A stretch of 64,000 nt of DNA from Lachnospiraceae bacterium. Lineage in GTDB: Bacteria; Bacillota; Clostridia; Lachnospirales; Lachnospiraceae. Position numbers and translations under genes: made by a program. Shown piece by piece: positions 1-9,162 of the stretch (the first letter of the stretch is position 1; each line of letters starts with the position of its first letter). Where the stretch lies: the NCBI GenBank assembly GCA_024691305.1, contig JAILNS010000005.1:1-64000 (forward strand), given 5' to 3'. Under the pieces are notes generated by a model. It did no database searches. It saw only the letters and a list, made by a program, of their open reading frames with translations, and was not told the origin of the DNA.

Positions 1-211
1 CCGATGACGTGTGGTCCCGATCATCAAAAGTAATAACCGGCTTCCATACTGGTAGGATATGTTCATGATAAACCAAAGGCTGCAATAAACACGAGTATAT
101 CCTGCCATTTTCGATCCACCTTAAGCCTTCAAATGTAAATATAAGACCATTTGCGGCAGTGCCCTTCAAATAAAAGATTTCTTTTGGTGTATATTCATGC
201 ATCGCAATCAT
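1..211 (-). CDS. Hypothetical protein, N-terminal 70 codons only
   Basis: An open frame runs off the left edge of the window. The ATG at 209-211 is preceded by a good ribosome binding site (GAGAGGAAT), and the frame stays open for 70 codons. The product starts MIAMHEYTPKEIFYLKG and is rich in aromatic residues, with no signal peptide or membrane segment in the visible part. I do not recognise the family and make no functional call. It lies downstream of the GNAT gene on the same strand, with a gap of about 60 bases, so the two may be cotranscribed. Confidence 0.5.
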   Translation of the reverse strand, partial: MIAMHEYTPKEIFYLKGTAANGLIFTFEGLRWIENGRIYSCLLQPLVYHEHILPVWKPVITFDDRDHTSS

Positions 212-272
212 ACTCAATTCCTCTCTATCAGACCCACAATTCCGAAAAGGGACTATTCAAATATAAAAAACT

Positions 273-755
273 TTATAGTTCCTTTTTCATATAACCGCAT
301 GTGAATGGGAAAAAGTCAAATTTATGCGTTCCTACATGAACCGCTCCGTTATCTTCATACCACTTTTTAAGCTTTACGTTTTCTTCTACGATTCCGATAT
401 TCATAAGCTTACAGCCATTCTCACAGGCTGTAGAATATGCGTGTCCCAACAGTTGTTTCCCAATTCCTTTATGACGATATTCCGGCAAAACTGCCAGGTA
501 ATTCAATTCGCACTCCTTATTATCCTGAATGAGCAAAGAATAATATCCATACAAAACACCGGCATCTTCATATACATACATGAGTCGGTGTTCACCATCC
601 ATCTGCCAAAGAAGCCTCTCCTCATTGGTTGCAAATGCAGTAAATCTCGGTGCATTCTCTTCCGTAAATCCAAATTCATCTGCCACGGTCAAAAATGCCT
701 TCTTTATAAGGCTTACACATTTCGGAATTTCTTCCCTTTTTACTTCTCTAATCAT
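273..755 (-). CDS. GNAT family N-acetyltransferase
   Basis: A 160-residue protein the size of a single GNAT domain. The acetyl-CoA binding motif A is visible around residues 88-100 (LAVLPEYRHKGIGKQLL, the Q/RxxGxG/A pattern), after a beta strand (ECELNYLAV). The C-terminal part (KKWYEDNGAVHVGTHKF) is the usual motif B region. The substrate cannot be told from sequence; the neighbours are gene remnants and an unknown gene. The ATG start is preceded by GGAGCAGGAAACAA, a good ribosome binding site. The stop codon of the remnant at 771-863 lies just upstream of this site, so the gene probably once followed another gene closely. Confidence 0.9.
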   Translation of the reverse strand: MIREVKREEIPKCVSLIKKAFLTVADEFGFTEENAPRFTAFATNEERLLWQMDGEHRLMYVYEDAGVLYGYYSLLIQDNKECELNYLAVLPEYRHKGIGKQLLGHAYSTACENGCKLMNIGIVEENVKLKKWYEDNGAVHVGTHKFDFFPFTCGYMKKEL

Positions 756-770
756 TTGTTTCCTGCTCCA

Positions 771-863
771 TTATTTTAAAGATAATCGTCTCACCTTCTC
801 GCGGACAATTGCCTCACCCATATCATACAGTTCATCCAGTCCATATAGTCCTAATTTGTTTAT
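771..863 (-). pseudogene. C-terminal remnant of an unrecognised gene
   Basis: A 30-codon open stretch between a TAA at 864-866 and a TAA at 771-773. It ends LYDMGEAIVREKVRRLSLK, a charged helix that looks like a genuine protein tail. It stops directly in front of the GNAT ribosome binding site, as an upstream operon gene would. No start with a ribosome binding site is visible, so I read it as the tail of a deleted gene. Its proximity to the uvrB remnant suggests a deletion or rearrangement join at about 864-931. Chance open frame is the alternative. Confidence 0.35.
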
Positions 864-892
864 TTAGATAGCATATTTAGATTTTTTGGGGG

Positions 893-1117
893 CTACGCCA
901 CAAGATATAGTGGTGTGTGATGTTCGCTGGAATAGGATACAAAATATTCCACGGCGTTTTCCGGAAAGAACTCCTTCATCTCTCCGTAAAGCTGACCCGC
1001 CAGAGTCTTGTTATGGCTTATGATAAGCGTAGGTTTATTTAAAGCCTGTATGACATTGGCCATAGTGAAGGTCTTACCCGAACCGGTAACACCAAGTAAA
1101 GTTTGAAGTTCATTTAT
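893..1117 (-). pseudogene. uvrB: Internal fragment of uvrB (excinuclease ABC subunit B)
   Basis: Read on the minus strand, codons at 1114-932 encode about 61 residues that match the N-terminal helicase region of UvrB. These include the Walker A region ([17 protein letters not shown]), then [22 protein letters not shown] and AVEYFVSY. The match stops where a real UvrB continues with YDYYQPEAY; here about 13 unrelated codons lead to a TAG. There is no start codon or ribosome binding site, and the frame opens just after a TAA. Both ends of the gene are therefore missing, and this is a relic. It begins immediately downstream of the GH31 stop codon. The whole stretch 756-1129 contains only this and the remnant at 771-863. 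Confidence 0.9.
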
Positions 1118-1129
1118 TTATGTCCTGAC

Positions 1130-3412
1130 TTATCCTAACTTCACCCCATCCATGTTCACAAGCTTCACGGTATAAGGCTTACTGCTCTTAACATCTGCTG
1201 TAACGGTATCACCTTTTCTGGTAAACGTTGCTTCAAGATCCACTTTATTGTCCATTCCATAGACAACCGTGGATGCACTCTCTTTGTCCCCCAGTGCATA
1301 GACTCTAAGTTCAACACCGTCAGCATAATCATAATCGGGCTTATCTTCGCAGGATCCAATTGCAACTACGCTGCCAGGACGTACCATAAGGGGTATATCC
1401 AGATATCCGCAGTCTCTCGTATACCATTTTCCGCCTTCGTAACTCTCATCCGTAAAGAAGTCGGTCCAGGTTCCTTCGGGAAGATAGAAGTCGGCTCTTG
1501 ATTCCGCATTAAATACCGGAGCGACAAGTAATGAATCGCCGAGCATAAACTGTTTATCTATATATGTAACGTTTCTGTCTGATGTATATTCAAGGACCAT
1601 CGAACGCATGGTGGGGATACCGGTCTGTGATGTCTCAACGGCTGTCTTATAGATATAAGGCATGAGCTTTGCCTTAAGGCGTGTGAAGAATCTGACCACA
1701 TCTACTGCTTCCTCATCATAGAGCCACGGTACGCGGTAAGACGAAGATCCGTGAAGTCTTGAGTGTGATGACAGCAGTCCGAATGCAACCCATCTCTTAT
1801 ATACATCAGCTGTGGATGTCTGCTCAAATCCGCCTATATCATGGGCCCAGTATCCAAAACCGGACATCTGAAGTGACAGGCCGCCTCTGATACTTTCTTC
1901 CATGGACTCATAATCCGACCAGCAGTCTCCTCCCCAGTGAACCGGGAACTTCTGTCCGCCCGTCGTAGCGGATCTTGCAAAAAGCATACCTTTGCCCTTG
2001 CCGAGTTTATTTTCCATTGCCGTAAATACACACTTGTTATACAGATATGTATAGTAGTTGTGCATACGTTTCGGATCAGAACCGTCGAAGTACACTACAT
2101 CATCAACGGGTATTCTTTCACCGAAATCTGTCTTGATCGCATCCACTCCCATATCCATCAGGGTATTTAAGAAACTCTGATACCACTTGCAGGCTTCGGG
2201 ATTGGTAAAGTCCACGAGCGCCATTCCGGGTTGCCACATATCCCACTGCCATACATCACCGTTTGTACGGTGAACAAAATATCCCTTTTCCACACCTTCA
2301 TCGAATATGTCATTACCCTGTGCGATATAAGGATTGATCCATACGCAGATATTTATTCCCTTATCTTTGATCCTGCGGATCATGCCTGCAGGGTCGGGGA
2401 AAATCTTCTCATCCCATGTGAAGTCCGTCCAGTGATAATCTCTCATCCAGCAGCAGTCAAAATGGAATGTTCTAAGCGGTATGCCTCTGTCAAGCATTCC
2501 GTCTATCATGCTCATGACAGTTGCTTCATCATAATTGGTAGTAAACGATGTGGACAGCCAAAGTCCGTATGTCCACGGTGCGGGAAGGGTGGGCTTACCG
2601 GTAAGATCCGTATATCGTACCAGTACATCCTTCATCTCTTTTCCTGCTATAACATAATAGTCAAGATATCCGCCTTCTACCGCGAACTCACACTTAACTA
2701 CACTGTCGGATCCTATCTCAAAATCAAACGGCTCGGGGTGATTTACATACACTCCGTATCCTTTGTCCGATATGTAAAAAGGAATATTCTTATAAGACTG
2801 GTCGGTCGAGGTACCTCCGTCTTTGTGCTCGATGCGTACGGTCTGTCCGTTCTTTACAAAAGAGGTAAACCTCTCACCCATACCGTATATATGCTCATCG
2901 ACCGTGATAGAAAGATTTTCTCTCATATATGTATCTGCGGTATCTCCGGCCCTGTCATATGCCATCCCAAGAAAGTCCTTTTTGATGCACGCAAGGTCGC
3001 GCCCCTTGGAAGCGGTTATGAGTTTCCATGTGTCACCGCATTTTTTGTAATATCTTAATGCAAAAGGATACTTATCGATCTCTGCCTTGATATCTCCGCT
3101 CACAAACGTGATCATCTCATCCGACTCGGTAACTTCCATTGGGATCTCATCCTTAAGTTCAAGTTCAAACTCCGGAGTTTTCTTTTTGGCGCCCATATGA
3201 TGCCAGGTCTGAAGTCTTAAGATGCCCTCTTTTGGAGAAGAAATACGGACCGTAAGATTAACACCACCCAGAGTATCTCCCTTGCCTGTGATATGTGTTG
3301 TAGGGACCGTTAATACATATGCATTTTGGTCCTTTTTTACAAAATAAACATGGGTAGCGGGAAAGCATGTATACCCCTCATCAAATATCCAGCATCCGTT
3401 CTCGAATTTCAT
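1130..3412 (-). CDS. GH31 family glycosidase, alpha-xylosidase type (YicI-like)
   Basis: A 760-residue protein, close to the 770 of E. coli YicI. The N-terminal beta-sandwich is followed by the (beta/alpha)8 barrel. The nucleophile motif KTDFGERIP puts Asp429 at the catalytic position, and WGGDC puts Asp496 as acid/base. The loop FHFDCCWMRDYHWTDFTWD resembles the YicI aglycone loop and favours alpha-xylosidase over alpha-glucosidase, although activity cannot be proved from sequence. There is no signal peptide, so it acts in the cytoplasm on imported oligosaccharides, perhaps xyloglucan or xylogalacturonan pieces. It has its own promoter (3496-3524) and follows the uxaA terminator, so it is a separate transcription unit. 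No terminator is seen downstream; the uvrB relic starts there. Confidence 0.92.
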   Translation of the reverse strand: MKFENGCWIFDEGYTCFPATHVYFVKKDQNAYVLTVPTTHITGKGDTLGGVNLTVRISSPKEGILRLQTWHHMGAKKKTPEFELELKDEIPMEVTESDEMITFVSGDIKAEIDKYPFALRYYKKCGDTWKLITASKGRDLACIKKDFLGMAYDRAGDTADTYMRENLSITVDEHIYGMGERFTSFVKNGQTVRIEHKDGGTSTDQSYKNIPFYISDKGYGVYVNHPEPFDFEIGSDSVVKCEFAVEGGYLDYYVIAGKEMKDVLVRYTDLTGKPTLPAPWTYGLWLSTSFTTNYDEATVMSMIDGMLDRGIPLRTFHFDCCWMRDYHWTDFTWDEKIFPDPAGMIRRIKDKGINICVWINPYIAQGNDIFDEGVEKGYFVHRTNGDVWQWDMWQPGMALVDFTNPEACKWYQSFLNTLMDMGVDAIKTDFGERIPVDDVVYFDGSDPKRMHNYYTYLYNKCVFTAMENKLGKGKGMLFARSATTGGQKFPVHWGGDCWSDYESMEESIRGGLSLQMSGFGYWAHDIGGFEQTSTADVYKRWVAFGLLSSHSRLHGSSSYRVPWLYDEEAVDVVRFFTRLKAKLMPYIYKTAVETSQTGIPTMRSMVLEYTSDRNVTYIDKQFMLGDSLLVAPVFNAESRADFYLPEGTWTDFFTDESYEGGKWYTRDCGYLDIPLMVRPGSVVAIGSCEDKPDYDYADGVELRVYALGDKESASTVVYGMDNKVDLEATFTRKGDTVTADVKSSKPYTVKLVNMDGVKLG

Positions 3413-3495
3413 TTCTTACCTCCTTAAATAAGCGGAAAATGTCATATAAAACACCGCCGCATCTTAACCCGGTACATATAGTTTCGTGTTAAATC

Positions 3496-3524
3496 ATCAT
3501 ACTAACGATCACTGTATTTTTCAA
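3496..3524 (-). promoter_or_regulatory. Sigma-A type promoter for the GH31 gene
   Basis: On the minus strand TTGAAA (3519-3524) and TATGAT (3496-3501) are separated by exactly 17 bases. This leaves a leader of about 75 bases before the GH31 start, which has the ribosome binding site TAAGGAGGT. Confidence 0.7.
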
Positions 3525-3536
3525 TAACATAGCCAC

Positions 3537-3570
3537 AAAAATATCCCCGGATATAAAATCCGGGGATATT
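3537..3570 (-). terminator. Rho-independent terminator after uxaA
   Basis: A perfect 13-base-pair stem (3540-3552 with 3558-3570), GC-rich in the middle, with a 5-base loop. On the minus strand it is followed by a run of five T. It starts 14 bases after the uxaA stop and ends the uronate operon. Confidence 0.93.
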
Positions 3571-3584
3571 GTCTTATCGTATAT

Positions 3585-5066
3585 TTACAACGTTACGCCG
3601 TCTTTAAATATTGCGATCTCTCTGTAGCCTGTTTCTTCCTGCCTGGTACGTTTGCCGCTTGCGACTTCCATAACGAAATCAAGCAGTCTGTCACCGGCTT
3701 CATCAAGCGTCTCACTTCCGTCTGCAACTCCTCCGGCATTAAAGTCTATCCAGTTACCTTTCTTTTCGTAAAGAGCTGTATTAGTGGAGATCTTGACAGT
3801 AGGTGCCGGTGCCCCAAAAGGTGTTCCCCTTCCCGTTGTAAACAGGATCATGTGAGCGCCTGCTGCCGTAAGATCGGTCGTAGATACCATATCATTTCCG
3901 GGACCTGACAAAAGGGTAAGCCCTTTGGAAACAACAGGTTCTGCATACTCGAGCACATCAACTACAGGAGCACTTCCGCCTTTTTGTACGCAACCGCAGG
4001 ATTTATCCTCCAGGGTCGTGATACCGCCCGCCTTGTTTCCGGGACTTGGATTCTCATATACTACCTGTCCGTGGGAAACAAAATACTGTTTGAAATTATC
4101 GACCATCGAAACGGCTTTATTGTATGTCTGGATATCTTTGCATCTGTTAAAAAGTATGGACTCGGCACCAAACATCTCGGGTACTTCCGTAAGAACCGTA
4201 GACCCTCCGAGTGCTATGAGTCTGTCGGAAAATCTTCCTACGGCAGGATTGGCCGTGATACCCGAAAGGCCGTCGGATCCTCCGCACTTCATTCCGACAA
4301 TAAGTTCCGATGCATCTATCTCTTCTCTTTCAAAACTTCCCGCATACTCTGCGATCTTAAGAAGAAGTTCTCTTCCGTCCGCAAGTTCATCATCTGATTG
4401 CTGGCAGGTCAAAAACTTAACCCTGTCGCTGTTCCATTCGCGAAGTTCTGCCTTAAACTGTTCCTCGGTCAGATTCTCGCAGCCAAGAGACAGTACCAGT
4501 ACACCTCCTGCATTGGGATGCTGTACCAAAGATGCCAGTACCTTTCTGGTATTTGCATGGTCATCTCCCATCTGCGAACAGCCGTAAGGATGTGTAAATG
4601 TATACAGACCGTCAATTGAACCCCTGACTATGTCCTGATTGTCTTTTACAAGTTTCTCTGCTATCGAATTAACGCATCCGACCGTCGGGATTATCCATAT
4701 CTCGTTACGGATCCCGACCTTTCCCTTTGCTCTGCGGTACCCCATAAAGGTTCTCTTTTTGACATCAGGTAAGGGATAGCTTACCGGTTTATATTCGTAC
4801 TTACCGCCTTCGGACAGTGCAGTTTTGACATTCTGCACATGAACATGTGAACCGGCTGTTATATCCGAAGTCGCTACCCCTATCTGATTACCATATTTGA
4901 TGATAGCCTCATCACGGGGAATGTCAGTCAGAGCAAGCTTGTGCCCTCTTGCTATATCTTCTGCGGCGATCAGCGAAACATTTTCCGCTTCGACCTGTTC
5001 ACCCTTTTTGATATCCTCGAGAGCAACCGCTACGTTATCGAGTGGATGTATCTTAATACATTTCAT
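3585..5066 (-). CDS. uxaA: Altronate dehydratase
   Basis: A 493-residue protein, matching the full-length enzyme (495 in E. coli). It removes water from D-altronate to give 2-keto-3-deoxygluconate, the third step of galacturonate breakdown. The N-terminal 95 residues form the SAF-like domain (MKCIKIHPLDNVAVAL). The large C-terminal catalytic domain begins near FMGYRRAKGKVGIRNEIW and contains the family motifs THPYGCSQMGDD, GMKCGGSDGLSG and CGCVQKGG. It overlaps the end of uxaB by four bases (ATGA), so the two are translationally coupled. A strong terminator follows. Cytoplasmic. Confidence 0.96.
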   Translation of the reverse strand: MKCIKIHPLDNVAVALEDIKKGEQVEAENVSLIAAEDIARGHKLALTDIPRDEAIIKYGNQIGVATSDITAGSHVHVQNVKTALSEGGKYEYKPVSYPLPDVKKRTFMGYRRAKGKVGIRNEIWIIPTVGCVNSIAEKLVKDNQDIVRGSIDGLYTFTHPYGCSQMGDDHANTRKVLASLVQHPNAGGVLVLSLGCENLTEEQFKAELREWNSDRVKFLTCQQSDDELADGRELLLKIAEYAGSFEREEIDASELIVGMKCGGSDGLSGITANPAVGRFSDRLIALGGSTVLTEVPEMFGAESILFNRCKDIQTYNKAVSMVDNFKQYFVSHGQVVYENPSPGNKAGGITTLEDKSCGCVQKGGSAPVVDVLEYAEPVVSKGLTLLSGPGNDMVSTTDLTAAGAHMILFTTGRGTPFGAPAPTVKISTNTALYEKKGNWIDFNAGGVADGSETLDEAGDRLLDFVMEVASGKRTRQEETGYREIAIFKDGVTL

Positions 5067-6544
5067 GCCTGAATCTCTTTCATTGCTTCATACATACCCC
5101 TGGTTGCGATAAGCTTAAGATCTGCCTTAACCTCATCTGCAAATCCGGGAAGTTCTTTAAGGGATTTATCCCACATCTTTTCATTGGCTATGATGCTGTC
5201 AGCAAGCGTATCATCGTCTGCATCCTTAAGTGCAAGGAAATCTTCAAGCACCCATGCATCATCCTTTATCAGGAATTCTTTGCCGTCACGTGTTGCTACC
5301 AGAGCTCCGTCTCTTAATTCGGTTCCCATATGATAGAAACATAAGAACGCTGCAAAAGAGAATGTAAGAACCTTGGGAAGTGATTTCTTCTGTTCATAAT
5401 ACTCGATCACGGTGGGCATTACTCTTGCCTTCCACTTGGATGCGGAGTTAAGAGAGATGCTTAAGAGTTCATGATCGATAAAGGGATTAGCAAATCTGTC
5501 GGTAACAGCTGCGGCAAAATCCTTCTTGTCATTTTCTTCAAGACCTGTAAGAACAGGGATTATCTCATCATAGAGGGCCTTGTTCATATAACCCTTGATC
5601 ACATCATCCTTCATACAGTCTCTTACGATATCCTGGCCTGCGATGTAAGCAGCCATGATCATAGATGTATGAGCACCGTTTAAGATGCGTACCTTACGCT
5701 TCTTATATGGATCTACATTGTCAACAACAAGGATGGGAAGACCCGCTTCATCAACAGGAAACTCCTTCTTGATGCTCTGAGGTCCCTCGATGACCCATGT
5801 ACCGAATACTTCACCGGTATCTATGATATTATCCTGATAGCCGAGTTCTTCACATATGGAAGCAGCCTCTGCTCTCGGATATCCGGGAACGATCCTGTCC
5901 ACAAGCGTCGAGCAGAAGATATTTTCTTTTTCCACCCAGGTCTTAAAATCCGAAGACAATCCCCAGAGTTCGATATACTGGTCTACGCACTTCTTTAACG
6001 CATCACCGTTTCTGTCTATAAGTTCGCATGAAAGAATTATGAAACCCGGAAGCTTATTATTATATCTCTCATACAGAAGCTGTGTGAGCTTACCCGGGAA
6101 GCTTGACGCCGGAGCATCGTCTGCCTTGCAGGCGGGATCGAATGCTATACCTGCCTCGGTAGTATTGCTTACGATAAAGCGAAGATCGGGATTAGCCGCA
6201 CATGCCTTAAATGCATCAAAATCATTGTAGGGATTGATACATCTTGATACACATGATATGACTCTCTTCTTGTTGACCTTCTGTCCGTTCTCCTGACCGC
6301 GGAGGAAAAGAGTATAAAGCCCTTCCTGATCATTAATCATATCCGCAAGTCCGGGAGCGATGGGCTGGCAGAGCACTACCTTCGAATCAAAACCTGCCTT
6401 TTCGTTCATAAGATCTATGAAATAATCTACAAACGCACGTAAGAAGTTACCCTCACCAAACTGAAGCACACGCTCGGGTGCTTCTTTTAAAAGATAACCG
6501 TCATAACCTTTTTCTTCCAAAGTCTTGTAACACAGTTTTTCCAT
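5063..6544 (-). CDS. uxaB: Tagaturonate reductase (altronate oxidoreductase)
   Basis: A 493-residue member of the mannitol/fructuronate dehydrogenase family. It reduces tagaturonate to altronate with NADH, between UxaC and UxaA. The N-terminal Rossmann part carries VLQFGEGNFLRAFVDYFID, and the C-terminal helical domain carries VRILNGAHTSM, characteristic of this family (the K-x5-N-x2-H pattern). The GAHTS sequence and the position between uxaC and uxaA favour UxaB over fructuronate reductase UxuB. It is separated from uxaC by about 47 bases and its stop overlaps the uxaA start. Confidence 0.94.
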   Translation of the reverse strand: MEKLCYKTLEEKGYDGYLLKEAPERVLQFGEGNFLRAFVDYFIDLMNEKAGFDSKVVLCQPIAPGLADMINDQEGLYTLFLRGQENGQKVNKKRVISCVSRCINPYNDFDAFKACAANPDLRFIVSNTTEAGIAFDPACKADDAPASSFPGKLTQLLYERYNNKLPGFIILSCELIDRNGDALKKCVDQYIELWGLSSDFKTWVEKENIFCSTLVDRIVPGYPRAEAASICEELGYQDNIIDTGEVFGTWVIEGPQSIKKEFPVDEAGLPILVVDNVDPYKKRKVRILNGAHTSMIMAAYIAGQDIVRDCMKDDVIKGYMNKALYDEIIPVLTGLEENDKKDFAAAVTDRFANPFIDHELLSISLNSASKWKARVMPTVIEYYEQKKSLPKVLTFSFAAFLCFYHMGTELRDGALVATRDGKEFLIKDDAWVLEDFLALKDADDDTLADSIIANEKMWDKSLKELPGFADEVKADLKLIATRGMYEAMKEIQA

Positions 6545-6591
6545 TTTTACATACCTCCAGTATGAGTGCGAGTGGTTTTTCCCGCATTTAT

Positions 6592-8025
6592 TCAGATTCC
6601 GAAATACCTTTTTGCATTGTAGTAAGAGATGCCCTCGACTATCTTCTTAAGTGCGGCATCATCATTCGGATACTCTCCGTTCTCTACCCACTCACCTATA
6701 AGGTTACACATGATACGTCTGAAATAATCATGTCTTGTATAAGAAAGGAAGGATCTTGAGTCTGTGAGCATTCCGATAAAGTTTCCAAGAAGCCCTAAGT
6801 TTGCAAGTGACTTCATCTGGTTTTCCATACCTGACTTGGTGTCGTTAAACCACCATGCGGGACCGTGCTGTATCTTACCGGGCACTTCCGATGACTGGAA
6901 GCAGCCGAGGATCGTTCCGATCTGCTCATTGTCCGCGGGATTTAAAGAAAAGATTATAGTCTTGGGAAGCTCACCTGTTTTATCGAGTTCGGACAGAAGT
7001 TCTGCTATGCTTCCGCCACAGGAGTTGTTTGCGATCATGTCAAACCCGGTATCGGGACCTTCTTTTGCAAACATTCTCTCATTCATGTTACGAAGACATG
7101 AATAGTGAAGTTCCATTGCTATACCATGCTTATGATATGCCTTACCGATCGCTATGAGCAGTGCTGTCTGATATCCTTCGGCTTCTTCAACCGGAACTGG
7201 CTCACCGTTCATTGCTTTCTTAAATGCCTTGTCGCATACTTCCATTGGAAGCTTACGGAAAGGAATATAATCAAGGCCGTGATCTGAAGCAACACAACCG
7301 TGTGCCGCGAAGAATTCTATCCTGTTAACAAGTGCATCTATTACATCCTGGGTAGAGTCAAGGCTTTCTTTGCCTACAGCCTTTGCAAGGCTCCTTATAT
7401 ATTCTTTGAAACCTGCTTTGGTGATATTTATGGCTTTGTCAGGCCTAAAAGACGGCCTTACCATAAAGTCAATGCTCTTGTCTGCAGCTATCTTCTCATG
7501 CCACTCAAGAGAATCAACAGGGTCATCCGTGGTTCCGACATAAGCGACATTGCTCTGCTTGATGAGGCCTCTTACCGTAAGATCAGGATCGTTGGCGAGC
7601 ATATCGTTGCATTTGTTCCATATTGCCTCTGCATTATCGGGTGTAAGAGGCTCTGTGATACCGAAGTATTTTTTGAGCTCTAAGTTACACCAGTGATACA
7701 TGGGATTGCCTATGGCAAGAGTGAGTGTTTCGGCAAATCCTTTAAATCTTCCCAATTCGTCGTCTCTTCCCGTTACCTTTTCTTCAGCCATTCCGTTGGA
7801 ACGCATAAGACGCCATTTGTAATGATCTCCGAAATAGGAACCGTCATCCTGCTTCCCGCCAAACCATACATCACCTAAATTCGCAAACCTTTTGTTCTCA
7901 TATATCTCTTTGGGTGAGATATGACAGTGATAATCAACTATCGGAAGAGACTCTGCATAATCATGAAAAAGATGTTTTGCTGTCTCATTTCCAAGTATGA
8001 AATCCTTATCCATAAACTGTTTCAT
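6592..8025 (-). CDS. uxaC: Uronate isomerase (glucuronate/galacturonate isomerase)
   Basis: A 477-residue amidohydrolase-superfamily enzyme that converts galacturonate to tagaturonate (and glucuronate to fructuronate). The first metal-binding motif VDYHCHISP is near residue 32. The family signatures WWFNDTKSGMENQM and LTDSRSFLSYTRHDYFRRI are in the C-terminal third. I start it at the ATG at 8023-8025, which has GGAG six bases upstream; a TTG four codons earlier would overlap that site. It lies in the operon eda-kdgK-uxaC-uxaB-uxaA. A small hairpin (8065-8085) separates it from kdgK. Confidence 0.95.
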   Translation of the reverse strand: MKQFMDKDFILGNETAKHLFHDYAESLPIVDYHCHISPKEIYENKRFANLGDVWFGGKQDDGSYFGDHYKWRLMRSNGMAEEKVTGRDDELGRFKGFAETLTLAIGNPMYHWCNLELKKYFGITEPLTPDNAEAIWNKCNDMLANDPDLTVRGLIKQSNVAYVGTTDDPVDSLEWHEKIAADKSIDFMVRPSFRPDKAINITKAGFKEYIRSLAKAVGKESLDSTQDVIDALVNRIEFFAAHGCVASDHGLDYIPFRKLPMEVCDKAFKKAMNGEPVPVEEAEGYQTALLIAIGKAYHKHGIAMELHYSCLRNMNERMFAKEGPDTGFDMIANNSCGGSIAELLSELDKTGELPKTIIFSLNPADNEQIGTILGCFQSSEVPGKIQHGPAWWFNDTKSGMENQMKSLANLGLLGNFIGMLTDSRSFLSYTRHDYFRRIMCNLIGEWVENGEYPNDDAALKKIVEGISYYNAKRYFGI

Positions 8026-8064
8026 AGTATTCTCCAATATTCTGTAAAAGTCATTCCGGCTTAA

Positions 8065-8085
8065 GTCCGAATCAACACTTCGGAC
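8065..8085 (-). other. Intergenic hairpin between kdgK and uxaC
   Basis: A perfect 7-base-pair inverted repeat (GTCCGAA / TTCGGAC) with a 7-base loop, in the 72-base gap between kdgK and uxaC. No T run follows, so it is not a standard terminator. It may mark an mRNA processing or stability site; its role is unknown. Confidence 0.4.
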
Positions 8086-8097
8086 CCTGTGCTTATA

Positions 8098-9120
8098 TTA
8101 TCTCTGTACTCGTCCTGATGCGTCTCCGCCTGCAAGCTTCTTAACTTCATCAACACTTACACGGTTAAAGTCACCCTCAACAGAATGCTTAAGAGCTGAT
8201 GCAGCTACCGCAAACTCAATGGCATCCTGTGTAGAATAGCCGTTAACCAGTGAGTAGATAAGTCCGCCGCCGAATGAATCACCGCCGCCTACTCTGTCCA
8301 CTATGCGCAGATGATACTGTTTGGAGAAGCAGTAATCTTTGCCGTCATAAAGCATTCCCTGCCAGTCATTATCGTTAGCTGAGATCGATGTACGAAGTGT
8401 GATGGCAACTTTTTCGAAGCCAAACTTATCGGCAAGCTGCTTTGCAACCGATTTGTATCCATCGGTATTTAACTTACCGCCGGTGATATCGCTTCCCTCA
8501 GCCTCTATACCGAATACATCCTTGGCATCCTCTTCATTTGAGATGCATACGTCAACATATTCGCAAAGCTTGGTCATTGCTTCCCTTGCCTGTTCTCTGG
8601 TCCAGAGTTTTCCTCTGTAGTTTAAGTCACAGCTGATCTTTACGCCTTTGCTCTTGGCTACCTTGCAGGCATCAAGACAGATGTTTACAAGATTCTCGCC
8701 GAGTGCGGGAGTGATGCCCGTAAAATGGAACCACTCAGCACCGTCAAAGATCTTATCCCAGTCGAAATCAGAAGCGCTTGCTTCCTGTATTGCTGAATGT
8801 GCGCGGTCATAGATACATACACTGCCTCGCTGTGAAGCACCCTTCTCAAGGAAGTAAATACCTACACGGTCTCCGCCCCTTGCGATATAACTCGTATCCA
8901 CTCCGAAATATCTGAGTCCGTTTACTGCTGCCTGACCTATGGCATGCTTGGGAAGCTTGGTAACAAAAGCGGTATCCATTCCGTAATTCGCAAGTGATAC
9001 GCTTACGTTGGCTTCACCGCCGCCAAAAGTAGCCTGCAGCTGGTCATCCTGAAAGAATCTGTAATATCCGTTAGGCGCAAGCCTAAGCATTATTTCTCCA
9101 AAAGTAACTATTCTGCCCAT
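8098..9120 (-). CDS. kdgK: 2-keto-3-deoxygluconate kinase (PfkB family)
   Basis: A 340-residue PfkB-family sugar kinase. It phosphorylates 2-keto-3-deoxygluconate to KDPG. The N-terminal substrate motif is TFGGGEANVSVSLANYG, and the C-terminal signature VGGGDSFGGGLIYSL holds the catalytic Asp and anion hole. Its place between the KDPG aldolase gene and uxaC supports KDG as substrate over other sugars. It receives KDG from both UxaA and the KduI/KduD branch. The ribosome binding site AAGGAGGAC is strong. Cytoplasmic. Confidence 0.94.
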   Translation of the reverse strand: MGRIVTFGEIMLRLAPNGYYRFFQDDQLQATFGGGEANVSVSLANYGMDTAFVTKLPKHAIGQAAVNGLRYFGVDTSYIARGGDRVGIYFLEKGASQRGSVCIYDRAHSAIQEASASDFDWDKIFDGAEWFHFTGITPALGENLVNICLDACKVAKSKGVKISCDLNYRGKLWTREQAREAMTKLCEYVDVCISNEEDAKDVFGIEAEGSDITGGKLNTDGYKSVAKQLADKFGFEKVAITLRTSISANDNDWQGMLYDGKDYCFSKQYHLRIVDRVGGGDSFGGGLIYSLVNGYSTQDAIEFAVAASALKHSVEGDFNRVSVDEVKKLAGGDASGRVQR

Positions 9121-9162
9121 AATGTCCTCCTTGTGTAAAAAAGTTATTTATCTTAGGTTAAA

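Noticed and set aside
2231-3058. A 275-codon plus-strand open frame inside the GH31 gene
   Set aside because: It lies wholly antisense to a gene with complete catalytic motifs, has no ribosome binding site or recognisable domain, and is a frame shadow.
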